Of a stretch of 64,000 nt of DNA, positions 37,700 through 47,231 are shown piece after piece. A program made the translations under genes and the position numbers. How positions within the stretch are numbered: the first letter of the stretch is position 1; the number at the start of each line of letters is the position of its first letter. The DNA is from Rhodococcus sp. PAMC28707 (GTDB taxonomy: Bacteria; Actinomycetota; Actinomycetes; Mycobacteriales; Mycobacteriaceae). Under the pieces are notes generated by a model that was not told the DNA's origin, ran no database searches, and worked only from the letters and a program-made list of their open reading frames with translations. Where the stretch lies: positions 3,995,501 to 4,059,500 of the forward strand of contig NZ_CP039253.1 in assembly GCF_004795915.1 (NCBI RefSeq), given 5' to 3'.

Positions 37700-38452
37700 A
37701 TGACTTCAGTCCCGCAGCTCGAACTTCTCTCGCGTGAGTGCGACCGCATGGCGTCGCTGACCCTCGACGACCTCGCGTTGCCGGTCCTGTCGATGCCCGG
37801 TTGGACCGTGGAAAAGCTGATCCGCCATGTCGGCTTCGTGCACCGCATGGCGGTTGCTGCACTCGAAATACCCGCATCCGAAGGAATGGCGAAAGTTGTT
37901 GGAGCGGTTGCCAAACCGGAGCGTGGACCGCAAGTTCTCGATGACTATCGAGAGTCCGCCGCCTGCATGCTCGCGGCGTATCGAGCAGTAGATCCAACGG
38001 AGGAAGTTGCGACGTGGGCCGGGATCGATTCGGCCGACTATTGGATCAGGAGGCAGTTACACGAGGTGACCGTGCATAGATTCGATGCCCAGGATGCGAT
38101 TCGCGAGCGCGGGGGCCCAGAACCCGAATCGGCAGATCCGGTCGGTGCTGCGGACGCGATCGTCGAGTGGGCGGAGCAGTTTCTCACGAGATTTCCCGTC
38201 GAGAAGGTTCCTGCTGTGGCTGGACGAACAGTCCATTTACACACCGACGACGGTACCGATGCCGAGTTGTTCCTCGATTTCACCGGAGACGAGGTCGCAG
38301 TGTCTCGCCAACACCGGAAAGGCGATGTGGCGCTGCGTGGTTCTGCGCAGAACCTGATGCTCACTCTCTGGCGTCGACGACCGTTGGACGGCCTCGACAT
38401 CGTCGGAGATCGTGCTGTGGCGCAGGCGCTGTACGACGGAATACGGATCTGA
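37700..38452 (+). CDS. DinB/maleylpyruvate-isomerase-fold protein (mycothiol-dependent family)
   Basis: 250 residues. The N-terminal half has the MDMPI_N pattern: LLSRECDRMASLTL, MPGWTVEKLIRHVGFVHR with the metal His, and later RQLHEVTVHRFDAQDA with the second His pair. The C-terminal half resembles the family's MDMPI_C domain. Such proteins often use mycothiol as thiol cofactor. ATG at 37700 follows GAGGGAGA. M. tuberculosis has lipP here as I recall it, so this is a local difference. Confidence 0.8.
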   Translation: MTSVPQLELLSRECDRMASLTLDDLALPVLSMPGWTVEKLIRHVGFVHRMAVAALEIPASEGMAKVVGAVAKPERGPQVLDDYRESAACMLAAYRAVDPTEEVATWAGIDSADYWIRRQLHEVTVHRFDAQDAIRERGGPEPESADPVGAADAIVEWAEQFLTRFPVEKVPAVAGRTVHLHTDDGTDAELFLDFTGDEVAVSRQHRKGDVALRGSAQNLMLTLWRRRPLDGLDIVGDRAVAQALYDGIRI

Positions 38453-38475
38453 AGAAGTTTGTGCAGGATATAGAC

Positions 38476-38516
38476 ACAAAAAAGCCCGGTCCATGAAAAT
38501 CAGGACCGGGCTTTTT
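38476..38516. terminator. bidirectional intrinsic terminator
   Basis: AGCCCGGTCC (38483-38492) pairs with GGACCGGGCT (38503-38512), with an A-run before and a T-run after. It can stop transcription from both the upstream gene and the minus-strand tRNA-Gly. Confidence 0.9.
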
Positions 38517-38518
38517 GC

Positions 38519-38592
38519 TGGAGCCGATGACGAGAATCGAACTCGCGTAGCCTGTTTGGAAGACAGGGGCTCTACCATTGAGCTACATCGGC
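38519..38592 (-). tRNA. tRNA-Gly (anticodon TCC)
   Basis: On the minus strand a full cloverleaf: acceptor GCCGATG/CATCGGC, D-arm GCTCAATGGTAGAGC, anticodon stem CCTGT/ACAGG with TCC in the loop, T-arm GCGAGTTCGATTCTCGT. CCA is encoded (tgg at 38519-38521). Confidence 0.95.
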
Positions 38593-38816
38593 ATGCGAGC
38601 GGCTCGATGGGATCGCCATCTGCGCCGCTTGCGTTATGAGACTCTACCGAACCTCGGTTCGAGATTACAAATTGGCTGGATCGGCTACCTGTGGACGCAG
38701 TAACGGTGGCCCGTCGACGACCCCGAATAGTGCATACTGTTCAATGGATCCTGCACCTGCTGTTCCAAGGTCCATGCAATTGCTGTTCAATGGTGCCTGT
38801 AGGTTTGTTCGGTAGA

Positions 38817-38890
38817 CGGGGTGTGGCGCAGCTTGGTAGCGCATCCGCTTTGGGAGCGGAGGGTCGCAGGTTCAATTCCTGTCACCCCGA
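38817..38890 (+). tRNA. tRNA-Pro (anticodon TGG)
   Basis: A 74-nt cloverleaf: acceptor CGGGGTG/CACCCCG, D-arm GCGCAGCTTGGTAGCGC, anticodon stem TCCGC/GCGGA with TGG, T-arm GCAGGTTCAATTCCTGT. CCA is not encoded. Confidence 0.95.
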
Positions 38891-38896
38891 CAAGAG

Positions 38897-38923
38897 AAGC
38901 CGGATCCAATGCGGATCCGGCTT
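38897..38923 (+). terminator. hairpin between tRNA-Pro and tig
   Basis: AAGCCGGATCC/GGATCCGGCTT is an 11-bp perfect stem with a 5-base loop directly after tRNA-Pro. There is no strong T-run; it may end the tRNA transcript or form part of the tig leader. Confidence 0.55.
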
Positions 38924-39035
38924 CGATCAAACAATCACCGCCGGGTCGCCCGCTAGTAGGTGGACCAGACATACGGTGATCCAGGCAGACGATGATCCAG
39001 ACAGCAAGGTAAGACCACCAAAAGGAGCATGTCCC

Positions 39036-40412
39036 GTGAAGAGCACCGTCGAGCAGCTCAGCCCGACGCGAGTCCGTATCAACGTTGAGGTGCCCTTCGA
39101 GGAGCTCAAGCCTGATTTCGACCGCGCCTACAAGGCTCTTGCTCAGCAGATCCGCCTGCCGGGGTTCCGCCCGGGCAAGGCTCCCGCGAAGCTGCTCGAA
39201 GCTCGAGTCGGACGAGGGGCAGTGTTGGAGCAGGTCGTCAACGACGCCCTCCCCACGCGCTACTCCGAAGCCGTCTCCGCGGAGAACATCAAGGTCATCG
39301 GACAGCCCGATATCGAGATCACCAAGATCGAGGACGGCGAACAGCTCACTTTCACCGCCGAGGTCGACATCCGTCCCGAGATCGCCTTGCCGGACTACTC
39401 GACCATCGATATCACGGTCGATCCCCTCGAAATCACTGACGAAGCAGTAGACGAGCAGCTGTTGTCGCTGCGCCAGCGCTTCGGCACGTTGACCGGTGTG
39501 ACTCGTCCCGTGCAGTCCGGAGACTTCGTCTCCATCGACCTCTCGGCCACAGTCGACGGTGAAACCGTCGAAGAGGCTTCGGCCAGCGGCTTGTCCCACG
39601 AGGTCGGTTCGGGCCAGCTCATCGAAGGCTTGGACGATGCCATCGTCGGAGTCTCGGTGGACGAGTCCAAGGATTTCACTTCCACGCTCGTTGCAGGCGA
39701 ATTCGCAGGCAAAGAAGCAGTTGTCTCCGTCAAGGTCGTCTCCGTCAAGGAGCGCGAACTTCCCGAGGCCGACGACGAGTTCGCACAGCTCGCCAGCGAG
39801 TTCGACACCCTCGAAGAGCTGATTGCCGACCTGAAGACTCGCGTCGAACGAGTGAAGAAGGTCGAGCAGGCAGGCCAGATCCGCGACAAGGTACTGGAGA
39901 CGCTTCTCGAGACCCTCGAGATCCCGGCGCCGGAAGCCGTCGTCAAGGCTGAGGTCGACTCCCAGCTCCACGAGGCCATCCACGGACTCGACCACGATGA
40001 AGCCAAGCTTGCCGAGATGTTGGAGGCGCAGGGCTCGAGCCGTGAAGAGTTCGACAAGGACGTCAAGGAAGCCGCCGAGAAGTCGGTGCGCACGCAGTTG
40101 CTCCTCGATGCGATTGCCGAAGCAGAACAGACTCAGGTCGGTCAGGACGAGCTCACCGAGCGGATCATCTTCCAGGCGCAGCGCTACGGCATTTCGCCCG
40201 AGGAGTTCATCCAGCAGGTGCAGCAGGCAAATCAGCTCGGTGCCATCTTCGCCGACGTGCGTCGCGGCAGGGCTTTGGCCTCGGTTGTCGACCGTGTCAA
40301 CGTGACCGACACGGCCGGTGCGACCGTGGACACCGCAGAGCTTTTCGGTAGTCCCGCGGACGAGGAAGAGCCTGCAGCAGGCGATTCTGCCGAGGGTGAA
40401 CAAGACAAGTAA
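39036..40412 (+). CDS. tig: trigger factor (ribosome-associated chaperone)
   Basis: 458 residues. An N-terminal ribosome-binding domain ends with [10 protein letters not shown] (signature loop), the PPIase domain spans about 155-240 ([18 protein letters not shown]), and a long helical C-terminal domain ends in an acidic tail. It shields nascent chains at the ribosome exit. GTG at 39036 follows AAAGGAG. It sits before clpP1P2 as in most bacteria, and a terminator-like hairpin plus a ClgR-like box lie after it, so the protease genes also have their own control. Confidence 0.95.
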   Translation: MKSTVEQLSPTRVRINVEVPFEELKPDFDRAYKALAQQIRLPGFRPGKAPAKLLEARVGRGAVLEQVVNDALPTRYSEAVSAENIKVIGQPDIEITKIEDGEQLTFTAEVDIRPEIALPDYSTIDITVDPLEITDEAVDEQLLSLRQRFGTLTGVTRPVQSGDFVSIDLSATVDGETVEEASASGLSHEVGSGQLIEGLDDAIVGVSVDESKDFTSTLVAGEFAGKEAVVSVKVVSVKERELPEADDEFAQLASEFDTLEELIADLKTRVERVKKVEQAGQIRDKVLETLLETLEIPAPEAVVKAEVDSQLHEAIHGLDHDEAKLAEMLEAQGSSREEFDKDVKEAAEKSVRTQLLLDAIAEAEQTQVGQDELTERIIFQAQRYGISPEEFIQQVQQANQLGAIFADVRRGRALASVVDRVNVTDTAGATVDTAELFGSPADEEEPAAGDSAEGEQDK

Positions 40413-40426
40413 CGCTTACAGCGAAC
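40413..40426 (+). promoter_or_regulatory. ClgR-like operator upstream of clpP1P2
   Basis: CGCTTACAGCGAAC starts on the base after the tig stop. It matches the core of the ClgR box I recall from Corynebacterium (CGCYNANRGCGWWS) at every defined position. ClgR activates clpP1P2 in actinobacteria. Confidence 0.6.
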
Positions 40427-40429
40427 GAC

Positions 40430-40460
40430 GGCGGTTCCGGGACTCCGGAGCCGCCTTCTT
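40430..40460 (+). terminator. terminator after tig
   Basis: GGCGGTTCCGG (40430-40440) pairs with CCGGAGCCGCC (40445-40455) with one T-G wobble and a 4-base loop, then TTCTTTCGTT. Confidence 0.75.
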
Positions 40461-40493
40461 TCGTTAGTGTCTGTATCAGGAACCAACGATCGT

Positions 40494-41144
40494 ATGGAAA
40501 AGGCAGGTACCGTGACTGTTCAGAATTCGGCGGCTTTGCGTCAGCAGAGTCCCGTCATGACTTCGGCCTCCTCCGGCCTCAATCTCAGCGACTCCGTGTA
40601 CGAACGTCTGCTTCGCGAGCGCATCATCTTCCTCGGTACTCAGGTCGACGATGACATCGCCAACAAGCTGTGTGCTCAGATTCTCCTTCTGTCCGCTGAG
40701 GACGCCACCCGCGACATATCTCTTTACATCAACTCTCCCGGTGGCTCCGTCACCGCGGGCATGGCGATCTTCGACACCATGGAATTCGCCGAATGCGATG
40801 TAGCTACTTACGGAATGGGTTTGGCTGCGTCCATGGGGCAGTTCCTGTTGTCGGCAGGCGCCAAGGGAAAGCGCTACGCACTCCCGCACGCCCGGATCAT
40901 GATGCACCAGCCCTCGGCCGGTATCGGTGGTAGTGCCAGTGACATTGCCATCATGGCTGAGCAGTTCGCGCACACCAAGCGTGAAATGGCCGAGTTGATC
41001 GCGCTGCACACCGGCCAGACCGTCGAGCAGATCACCGAAGACTCCGATCGTGACCGCTGGTTCACCGCAAAGGCGGCAAAGGAGTACGGGTTCGTCGATC
41101 ATGTCGTCAGCCGCGCTCGGCAGGCCGGCGGAATCGGCGACTAG
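40494..41144 (+). CDS. clpP1: ATP-dependent Clp protease proteolytic subunit 1
   Basis: 216 residues. Catalytic Ser in [13 protein letters not shown], catalytic His in [10 protein letters not shown] and Asp in DSDRDRW give the serine-protease triad; the axial loop is in [15 protein letters not shown]. It assembles with ClpP2 into a mixed 14-mer. The start is uncertain: ATG at 40494, GTG at 40512 (better spaced from AAGGCAGG) and ATG at 40557 are all in frame. The ClpP2 gene follows after 48 bases. In mycobacteria ClpP1P2 is essential. Confidence 0.93.
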   Translation: MEKAGTVTVQNSAALRQQSPVMTSASSGLNLSDSVYERLLRERIIFLGTQVDDDIANKLCAQILLLSAEDATRDISLYINSPGGSVTAGMAIFDTMEFAECDVATYGMGLAASMGQFLLSAGAKGKRYALPHARIMMHQPSAGIGGSASDIAIMAEQFAHTKREMAELIALHTGQTVEQITEDSDRDRWFTAKAAKEYGFVDHVVSRARQAGGIGD

Positions 41145-41192
41145 ATCCGCCCGGACCGGCGATCCCTCGATCACTTACATCTTGGAGAAACG

Positions 41193-41834
41193 ATGACAAA
41201 CCTGTTCGATCCCAATCAGATGCCGTCCTCGCGGTACATCTTGCCTTCTTTCGTCGAGCACTCCAGCTACGGCATGAAGGAATCCAACCCGTACAACAAG
41301 CTGTTCGAGGAGCGCATCATCTTCCTCGGCGTCCAGGTCGACGACGCGTCGGCCAACGATGTCATGGCCCAGTTGCTCGTGTTGGAAGGTCTCGATCCCG
41401 ATCGCGACATCACGATGTACATCAACTCGCCCGGTGGTTCGTTCACCTCGCTGATGGCCATCTACGACACCATGCAGTACGTCCGCGCGGACGTGGCGAC
41501 GGTCTGCCTCGGGCAGGCAGCATCGGCGGCGGCCGTGTTGCTCGCCGCAGGTACCCCGGGAAAGCGCGCTGCTCTGCCGAATGCGCGCGTGCTGATCCAC
41601 CAGCCATCCAGTGGTGGAATTCAGGGCCAGGTCTCGGACCTCGAGATTCAGGCTGCGGAAATCGAGCGCATGCGTCGTCTCATGGAGACCACACTCGGTC
41701 GGCACACCGGCAAGGATCCCGACGTCATCCGCAAGGACACCGATCGTGACAAGATCCTGACCGCCGCGCAGGCCAAGGACTACGGAATTATCGACACGGT
41801 CTTCGAATACCGGAAGCTGTCGGCACAGAAGTAG
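41193..41834 (+). CDS. clpP2: ATP-dependent Clp protease proteolytic subunit 2
   Basis: 213 residues with Ser in [15 protein letters not shown], His in VLIHQPSSG and Asp in DTDRDKILT. It has the actinobacterial ClpP2-type N-terminus ([19 protein letters not shown]). ATG at 41193 follows TTGGAGAAACG. It pairs with ClpP1 and binds ClpX or ClpC1 at its ring face. Confidence 0.95.
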   Translation: MTNLFDPNQMPSSRYILPSFVEHSSYGMKESNPYNKLFEERIIFLGVQVDDASANDVMAQLLVLEGLDPDRDITMYINSPGGSFTSLMAIYDTMQYVRADVATVCLGQAASAAAVLLAAGTPGKRAALPNARVLIHQPSSGGIQGQVSDLEIQAAEIERMRRLMETTLGRHTGKDPDVIRKDTDRDKILTAAQAKDYGIIDTVFEYRKLSAQK

Positions 41835-42136
41835 TACAAGCAGGAATCCTCGCGAAACCTCTGGTTGTCGGGCGTGGGCCAAGCTCTTTCACGTCCGACA
41901 TCCCTGGGTCAGCACGCACGGTCACACGCTTCGACAGTCTTCGACCAGCAAGAAGTTCGGGGCGGAATAAGTAGGGCAGCGAATCACCGTAAACATCTCA
42001 CCCATGGTCGTCGAACACGGGTACGGTCGCTTCAAGGCACGAACGAGTTGTGGATCGAGAAGTGGCCGACGACTGGACCGACATCGTGATGGTGTCTACC
42101 GGGCCGGTCGCGAACAAGGAAGTAGGAACCTCGAAT
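41835..42136. other. clpP2-clpX spacer, no gene
   Basis: 302 bases without a convincing coding frame on either strand, and I see no strong hairpin. It is long enough for a separate clpX promoter, but I cannot name boxes. Confidence 0.5.
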
Positions 42137-43417
42137 ATGGCACGCATCGGTGACGGCGGCGATCTGTTGAAGTGCTCCTTCTGCGGTAAGAGCCAGAAAC
42201 AGGTGAAAAAGCTCATCGCGGGGCCTGGGGTGTACATCTGCGATGAGTGCATCGACCTGTGCAACGAGATCATCGAGGAAGAGCTTGCGGAGTCGAGCGA
42301 GGTCAAACTCGACGATCTGCCGAAGCCGGCCGAGATTCGGGACTTCCTCGAGAATTACGTGATCGGTCAGGACACTGCCAAGCGCACGCTGGCCGTGGCC
42401 GTCTACAACCACTACAAGCGCATTCAGGCCGGGGACAAAACTCGGGACTCGCGGGGTGAGACCGTCGAGTTGGCCAAGTCCAATATTTTGATGCTCGGAC
42501 CCACCGGATGCGGCAAGACCTACTTGGCTCAGACACTTGCGAAGATGCTCAACGTGCCGTTCGCGATAGCGGATGCTACAGCTCTGACCGAGGCGGGCTA
42601 CGTTGGTGAGGATGTCGAGAACATCCTCCTCAAGCTGATTCAGGCTGCAGATTACGATGTGAAGCGAGCCGAGACCGGCATCATCTACATCGACGAGGTC
42701 GACAAGATCGCGCGTAAGAGCGAGAATCCGTCGATCACTCGTGATGTGTCCGGTGAGGGCGTGCAGCAGGCACTCCTGAAGATCCTCGAAGGAACTCAGG
42801 CAAGTGTGCCTCCGCAAGGTGGTCGCAAGCATCCACACCAGGAATTCATACAGATCGACACGACCAACGTGTTGTTCATCGTTGCCGGAGCTTTCGCAGG
42901 CCTCGAGAAGATCGTCTCGGACCGGATCGGTAAGCGTGGTCTTGGATTCGGTGCCGAGGTTCGGTCGAAGGCCGAGCTGGACACCCAAGACAACTTTGCC
43001 GAGGTGATGCCGGAGGACTTGATCAAGTTCGGCTTGATTCCGGAATTCATCGGGCGTCTCCCGGTTGTCGCCTCGGTGACCAATCTGGACAAGGAATCCC
43101 TCGTCACCATCCTGTCGGAGCCGAAGAATGCGCTGGTCAAACAGTACAGTCGGCTGTTCGAGATGGATAATGTCGAGTTGGAGTTCACTCAGGACGCTCT
43201 CGAAGCTATTGCTGATCAGGCAATCCTGAGAGGCACAGGGGCTCGTGGACTTCGCGCCATTCTCGAAGAAGTGCTCAACCCGGTGATGTTCGATATTCCG
43301 AGCCGTGACGACGTCGCAAAGGTCGTCGTGACTTCTGAGACCGTCAACGACAACGTGTTGCCGACAATCGTTCCACGCAAGCCGGAACGTCCTGAGCGCC
43401 GCGAGAAGTCCGCATAG
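42137..43417 (+). CDS. clpX: ATP-dependent Clp protease ATP-binding subunit ClpX
   Basis: 426 residues. N-terminal zinc-binding domain CSFCGKSQ...CDECIDLC, Walker A GPTGCGKT near residue 120, pore-loop GYVGEDV, Walker [11 protein letters not shown], the ClpP-docking IGF-like loop in [10 protein letters not shown], and sensor 2 GARGLRA. It unfolds substrates and feeds them to ClpP1P2. ATG at 42137 is chosen over the longer frame from 42050, which lacks homology. It ends at an 18-bp hairpin facing fdhD. Confidence 0.95.
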   Translation: MARIGDGGDLLKCSFCGKSQKQVKKLIAGPGVYICDECIDLCNEIIEEELAESSEVKLDDLPKPAEIRDFLENYVIGQDTAKRTLAVAVYNHYKRIQAGDKTRDSRGETVELAKSNILMLGPTGCGKTYLAQTLAKMLNVPFAIADATALTEAGYVGEDVENILLKLIQAADYDVKRAETGIIYIDEVDKIARKSENPSITRDVSGEGVQQALLKILEGTQASVPPQGGRKHPHQEFIQIDTTNVLFIVAGAFAGLEKIVSDRIGKRGLGFGAEVRSKAELDTQDNFAEVMPEDLIKFGLIPEFIGRLPVVASVTNLDKESLVTILSEPKNALVKQYSRLFEMDNVELEFTQDALEAIADQAILRGTGARGLRAILEEVLNPVMFDIPSRDDVAKVVVTSETVNDNVLPTIVPRKPERPERREKSA

Positions 43418-43428
43418 TTCGCACATGC

Positions 43429-43469
43429 ACGAGTCGAGCCCCGATCACATAGATCGGGGCTCGACTCGT
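43429..43469. terminator. bidirectional terminator, 18-bp perfect hairpin
   Basis: ACGAGTCGAGCCCCGATC (43429-43446) and its perfect complement at 43452-43469 surround a 5-base loop between the convergent clpX and fdhD genes. Confidence 0.85.
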
Positions 43470-43491
43470 CTTCCGATCGGCCAGTGGAAAT

Positions 43492-44316
43492 TCAACGCAG
43501 AATGCGCTCGGTATGGGAGTACAGATTCATGTTCTCGCCGCGAAGGAACCCGACGACGGTCAGTCCGGATTCTTCCGCGAGATCGACAGCGAGCGAAGAG
43601 GGCGCCGACACTGCAGCAAGAATCGGGACGCCGGCCATGACTGCCTTCTGCGCCAATTCGAACGACGCCCGAGCGCTCACCATCAAGATGTGGCCCCGCA
43701 GCGGTATCAGTCCTTCACCGGTCGCCCATCCGAGTACTTTGTCGACGGCATTGTGCCGACCCACGTCCTCGCGAACAACGAGGACCCGGCCGTCGCTGTC
43801 GCACAACGCTGCGCCATGCAGGCCACCAGTGGTGTCGAAGATCTTCTGCGCCCGCCGCAAACTGTCGGGCAGGAGCGCCAACACCTCGGACTTGACGCGG
43901 ACGGCATCGTCGACCGGGGAGTACTTGGTCTTCGAGCGGACGGCGTCGAGTGAGCCTTTTCCGCACACACCGCACGAAGAAGTCGTATAGAAATTTCTTT
44001 CCACACCAGGCGTAGGCAGTGCGACGCCCTCTGCAAGTTCGATGTCGAGCACGTTGTACGTGTTCTGTCCGGTGTCGTCCACCCCATCGCAATAACGCGC
44101 GACCCGGATGTCGTCACGGCTGGTGATGACACCTTCCGTCAGCAGGAAACCATGAACGAGGTCCACGTCATGTCCGGGCGTTCGCATGGTGACGGCCAGT
44201 GCGGCGCCGTTCACACGGATCTCCAACGGCTCCTCTACGACGAGGGTGTCCGGGCGAGAGGTCTCGACCCGACCTCGCAGTCGAACCACAGGTCTGCGGG
44301 TAGTGATGCGTCCCAT
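43492..44316 (-). CDS. fdhD: formate dehydrogenase accessory sulfurtransferase FdhD
   Basis: 274 residues. The redox motif SCGVCGKGSLDA near residue 115 supplies the Cys pair that relays sulfur to the molybdenum cofactor, LVVREDVGRHNAVDKVLG is the second hallmark, and SARASFELAQKAV the third. FdhD sulfurates Mo-bis-MGD for formate dehydrogenase, so a formate dehydrogenase should exist elsewhere; none is in this window. Confidence 0.93.
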   Translation of the reverse strand: MGRITTRRPVVRLRGRVETSRPDTLVVEEPLEIRVNGAALAVTMRTPGHDVDLVHGFLLTEGVITSRDDIRVARYCDGVDDTGQNTYNVLDIELAEGVALPTPGVERNFYTTSSCGVCGKGSLDAVRSKTKYSPVDDAVRVKSEVLALLPDSLRRAQKIFDTTGGLHGAALCDSDGRVLVVREDVGRHNAVDKVLGWATGEGLIPLRGHILMVSARASFELAQKAVMAGVPILAAVSAPSSLAVDLAEESGLTVVGFLRGENMNLYSHTERILR

Positions 44317-44381
44317 CGGTCAAGCACTTTTCGCGAGATGGTTCATTCCTCGATTGTGCCCTCCCGGCGGCGGACCTCGGT

Positions 44382-46514
44382 CTACCCCCGTCTCAGCGCG
44401 GCTACCAGCGCCAGCATTCGTGGATGATCGACGAGGTCGTCGACCCAGACGGCCTTGCCGTTGTGGTCGGCCAGTGGAACGCGCCAATTCTCGTACTGAG
44501 TCTCGTCGGTGCCCGGCTGGTTCTGAATTCTGTTCTCGCCCACTGCATCGACGAGGGCGACTCCCAGCAGGAGCGACGGGGTCCGAACGATGAGCCGATA
44601 CAACGCTTCGATCGACTCTTGCTCGGAGGCACCTGCGGCGAGCAATCCTCGCTCACGGGCGAGATCGAGCACTGCCTCCCGGCTTGCGGTGTCCTGCTCG
44701 ATCTCGGCGTCGAGATCTCGTTCGAGCAGTCCGAGCCGATCACGGAGCGCGATATGTTCGCCCCTCAGATACCCGAGGGTGGGCGGGAGATCATGCGTGG
44801 TGACCGACGTCAGGCACAACGCGCGGTAATCCTCCGGAGCAATCGGTGCGCCATGGTCATTCTCGAACCACAGAATCGAGGTACCGAAGAGTCCTCTTTG
44901 CCCCAGATACTCCTGCACACGTGGTTCGAATACCCCTAAGTCCTCGCCGACGACCACAGCCCCGGCTCGCTCGGCCTCGAGCACGAGGATTCCGATCAAA
45001 GCTTCGTAGTCGTAGTGGACGTATGCCCCTTCGCCTGGGGTTTTCGAGCCCTCGGGAATCCACCAGAGTCGGAAGAGCCCGAGAATATGGTCGACGCGTA
45101 CGCCGCCGGCATGACGAAGCACCGTTCTCAGCATGTCGCGATACGGCGCGTATCCCAGTTCGCGGAGTCTGTCGGGGTTCCACGGCGGCTGGTTCCAGTT
45201 CTGGCCTTGCTGATTGAAGTTGTCCGGTGGCGCCCCGACGGTGACGCCTGCGGTCAGCGCATCTCCCAAAGTCCAGGCGTCGGCTCCCTGTCGGTGAACC
45301 CCGACGGCCAGATCGTGCATGATCCCGATGTCCATTCCGGATGCAACGGCTACGCGCTGCGCGCGGTCGAGCTGTTCGTCGCAGATCCACTGCAACCATT
45401 TGTGGAAGTCGATACGTTCGGCGAGATCCTTGCGCTGGCCGGTGGCGAAGTCGGTGTGCGGATGCGCTGCCGCGCTCGTCCAGACAGGTGAATCAGGTCG
45501 ATATTTCTCAGCCAGTGCGCACCACAGGGCGAAATCGTCGAGACCTTTTCCTTCCCTCGCGACGAATGCGTCGAAGTCGTTCTTCCGTGCCGCGGAACGC
45601 TCGACGCGGTGAATACGCTTCAATGCTCGGAGTTTCGCGCGGAAGGATGGGTCGCGGTCGATGCTGCGGGTGCGCTTGTTCGCCTTGACGAAACTGCGAG
45701 CAGACTCGCGAACCTTGGCGTACTGCTCACGGCTCAGGTATGCAATTTCCGCAATGTCCTCGACCCGGATGTACATCGGATCGAAAAAGCGCCTCGTCGT
45801 CGGCAGATAGGGGGATGCCTCCACCGGTGGAGCGGGACGTTGGGCATGCATCGGGTTGACGAGGAGATAGTCGAACCCATGGGTTCGACCTGCCACGGCA
45901 GCCAGGTCGGCGAGGTCGGCATAGTCACCGACGCCCCAGGAGCGGTTCGAGCGAATGGAATACAACTGCGTCAGCAGACCGGTTCGCTGTGTATGGGTCA
46001 AGACATCGTTGGTCGACAATCTCTTCGGTGTCACTGCAATCGGGCACTGCGCCGTCGTTGCATGATCGGAATCAGGCGTACTCACCGCAGTCAGGGTGTG
46101 CCATCCGAGAGCTAAATCGCCGGGAATGTCGAAAGTGGCGCGGCCGACTGGTGCGCCGTCGATGTTGCGTGGTTCCACCCAGATCTGAACCTGTTGCAGC
46201 GGAACAAGCTCGCCGGTTTCTGTCGTGATCGTTGCGGTGACGGGATCCCCATGGGGCACATGGATTTCCACGTGTTGCGACTCACCGAAGATCGTCACGA
46301 CGACCGGTGGGACCATGCGGCGCCATGGTCCCTCGTCGAGATCGACGAGGGACTGGGCAACGTCCGCTTCGGTCTCGGCGGCGATGCCTCGTGCTCGGAG
46401 TATCTGCTGCAGCGTCTGCTCGGATACTTCGTGCTCTGCCTGATCCCAACCCCGATAGGACGTCGAGATACCGGATCGTTCGGCGAGCTCGGCCAACTGC
46501 GCTGTGTAGTCCAC
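44382..46514 (-). CDS. malQ: 4-alpha-glucanotransferase (amylomaltase)
   Basis: 710 residues of the GH77 family. GGVRVDHILGLFRLWWIPEG carries the nucleophile Asp, VVVGEDLGVFEP the Glu acid/base and TTHDLPPTLGYLRG the third Asp; VNPMHAQRPAPPVEASPYLP is a typical N-terminal loop. It transfers maltosyl units between glucans in glycogen or maltodextrin metabolism. GTG at 46514 fits family starts (DYTAQLAELA); the frame extends to 46559, which would give 725 residues, near the 724 remembered for M. tuberculosis MalQ. It is divergent from rsbW-sigF. Confidence 0.92.
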   Translation of the reverse strand: MDYTAQLAELAERSGISTSYRGWDQAEHEVSEQTLQQILRARGIAAETEADVAQSLVDLDEGPWRRMVPPVVVTIFGESQHVEIHVPHGDPVTATITTETGELVPLQQVQIWVEPRNIDGAPVGRATFDIPGDLALGWHTLTAVSTPDSDHATTAQCPIAVTPKRLSTNDVLTHTQRTGLLTQLYSIRSNRSWGVGDYADLADLAAVAGRTHGFDYLLVNPMHAQRPAPPVEASPYLPTTRRFFDPMYIRVEDIAEIAYLSREQYAKVRESARSFVKANKRTRSIDRDPSFRAKLRALKRIHRVERSAARKNDFDAFVAREGKGLDDFALWCALAEKYRPDSPVWTSAAAHPHTDFATGQRKDLAERIDFHKWLQWICDEQLDRAQRVAVASGMDIGIMHDLAVGVHRQGADAWTLGDALTAGVTVGAPPDNFNQQGQNWNQPPWNPDRLRELGYAPYRDMLRTVLRHAGGVRVDHILGLFRLWWIPEGSKTPGEGAYVHYDYEALIGILVLEAERAGAVVVGEDLGVFEPRVQEYLGQRGLFGTSILWFENDHGAPIAPEDYRALCLTSVTTHDLPPTLGYLRGEHIALRDRLGLLERDLDAEIEQDTASREAVLDLARERGLLAAGASEQESIEALYRLIVRTPSLLLGVALVDAVGENRIQNQPGTDETQYENWRVPLADHNGKAVWVDDLVDHPRMLALVAALRRG

Positions 46515-46695
46515 AGCTTGATCGTGCCAGTACCGACAGCTCACGTCACCTGCTGACACACCGCAGCCGCCGATCGACGCGAGACGGAATGCCGCACCCG
46601 TGCGCTCGACCGTTGGGAGAGTCGCCGTTCAGTGCCCAGGTCCGTATCGGCATCGTGCCGAAATCGACCGGCGTGGAAAATGAAGCAACTCGCAA

Positions 46696-46721
46696 GGATT
46701 GAACTCGGAGGACCCGGGTAC
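46696..46721 (+). promoter_or_regulatory. candidate SigF promoter of rsbW-sigF
   Basis: GGATT (46696-46700), a 15-base spacer, then GGGTAC (46716-46721). This matches the SigF pattern GGTTT-N15-GGGTA at four of five -35 bases and all -10 bases with exact spacing. It lies about 90 bases before the anti-sigma gene, as in the autoregulated mycobacterial usfX-sigF operon. Confidence 0.7.
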
Positions 46722-46808
46722 TCTGACTCCGGCCGATGCAGTTGCGTTCCCAAGGGGCCACATGACTTCGACCGACACAAACTTTTGGACGACTGATAGG
46801 GAGAGCGG

Positions 46809-47231
46809 ATGACTGGCGTCGGCAAGATCGAAGAGCTGGAGCGAAACTCTGGCGCGCCGGTCGAGCTGCGCGTCGTCGCGGACGCCGAGCAATTGCCGGT
46901 AGTACGCGCGGTTGCCGAAACGCTTGCGGTCCTTGGTGATTTCACCCTCGACGACATCGCCGACATCAAGTTGGTAGTCGACGAGGTGTGCTCGGAACTG
47001 ATCGCTGGGGCGCTACCCGGTGCAGAGCTCACCTGTGCATTCACCGTGAGTGACGTCGGCATTCGGATTTCTTCGAGTTCGGTCCTGGTTGCCGATCAGG
47101 TGCCGAAGTCCGATAGTTTCGGCTGGCACGTTCTACAGACATTGACCGATTCGATCGCGATGAGCGAGCAGTCCACACCAGATGGAACGTCCGTGTCGGT
47201 GGACGTGGTCAAGCGGAGGAGCAACACCTAG
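46809..47231 (+). CDS. anti-sigma factor, RsbW/UsfX-like
   Basis: 140 residues of the HATPase_c_2 class: the N-box region DIKLVVDEVCSELI near 55-70 is the ATP-binding helix, and a GWHVLQTLTDSI block follows. It should bind and inhibit the SigF encoded just downstream, whose GTG shares a base with its TAG. Nucleotide-binding residues after the N-box look degenerate, as in UsfX. No anti-anti-sigma gene is next to it, so the releasing partner must be elsewhere. Confidence 0.85.
   Translation: MTGVGKIEELERNSGAPVELRVVADAEQLPVVRAVAETLAVLGDFTLDDIADIKLVVDEVCSELIAGALPGAELTCAFTVSDVGIRISSSSVLVADQVPKSDSFGWHVLQTLTDSIAMSEQSTPDGTSVSVDVVKRRSNT

Noticed and set aside
38519-38890. The two tRNA genes as an integration site with attached island
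   Set aside because: No integrase, no repeated tRNA 3' end and no foreign cargo are seen on either side; the flanks are core genes.
38787-40403. A 538-codon minus-strand open frame
   Set aside because: It lies antisense to tig and tRNA-Pro and has no recognisable domain; low-complexity D/L/V-rich translation is typical of a shadow frame.
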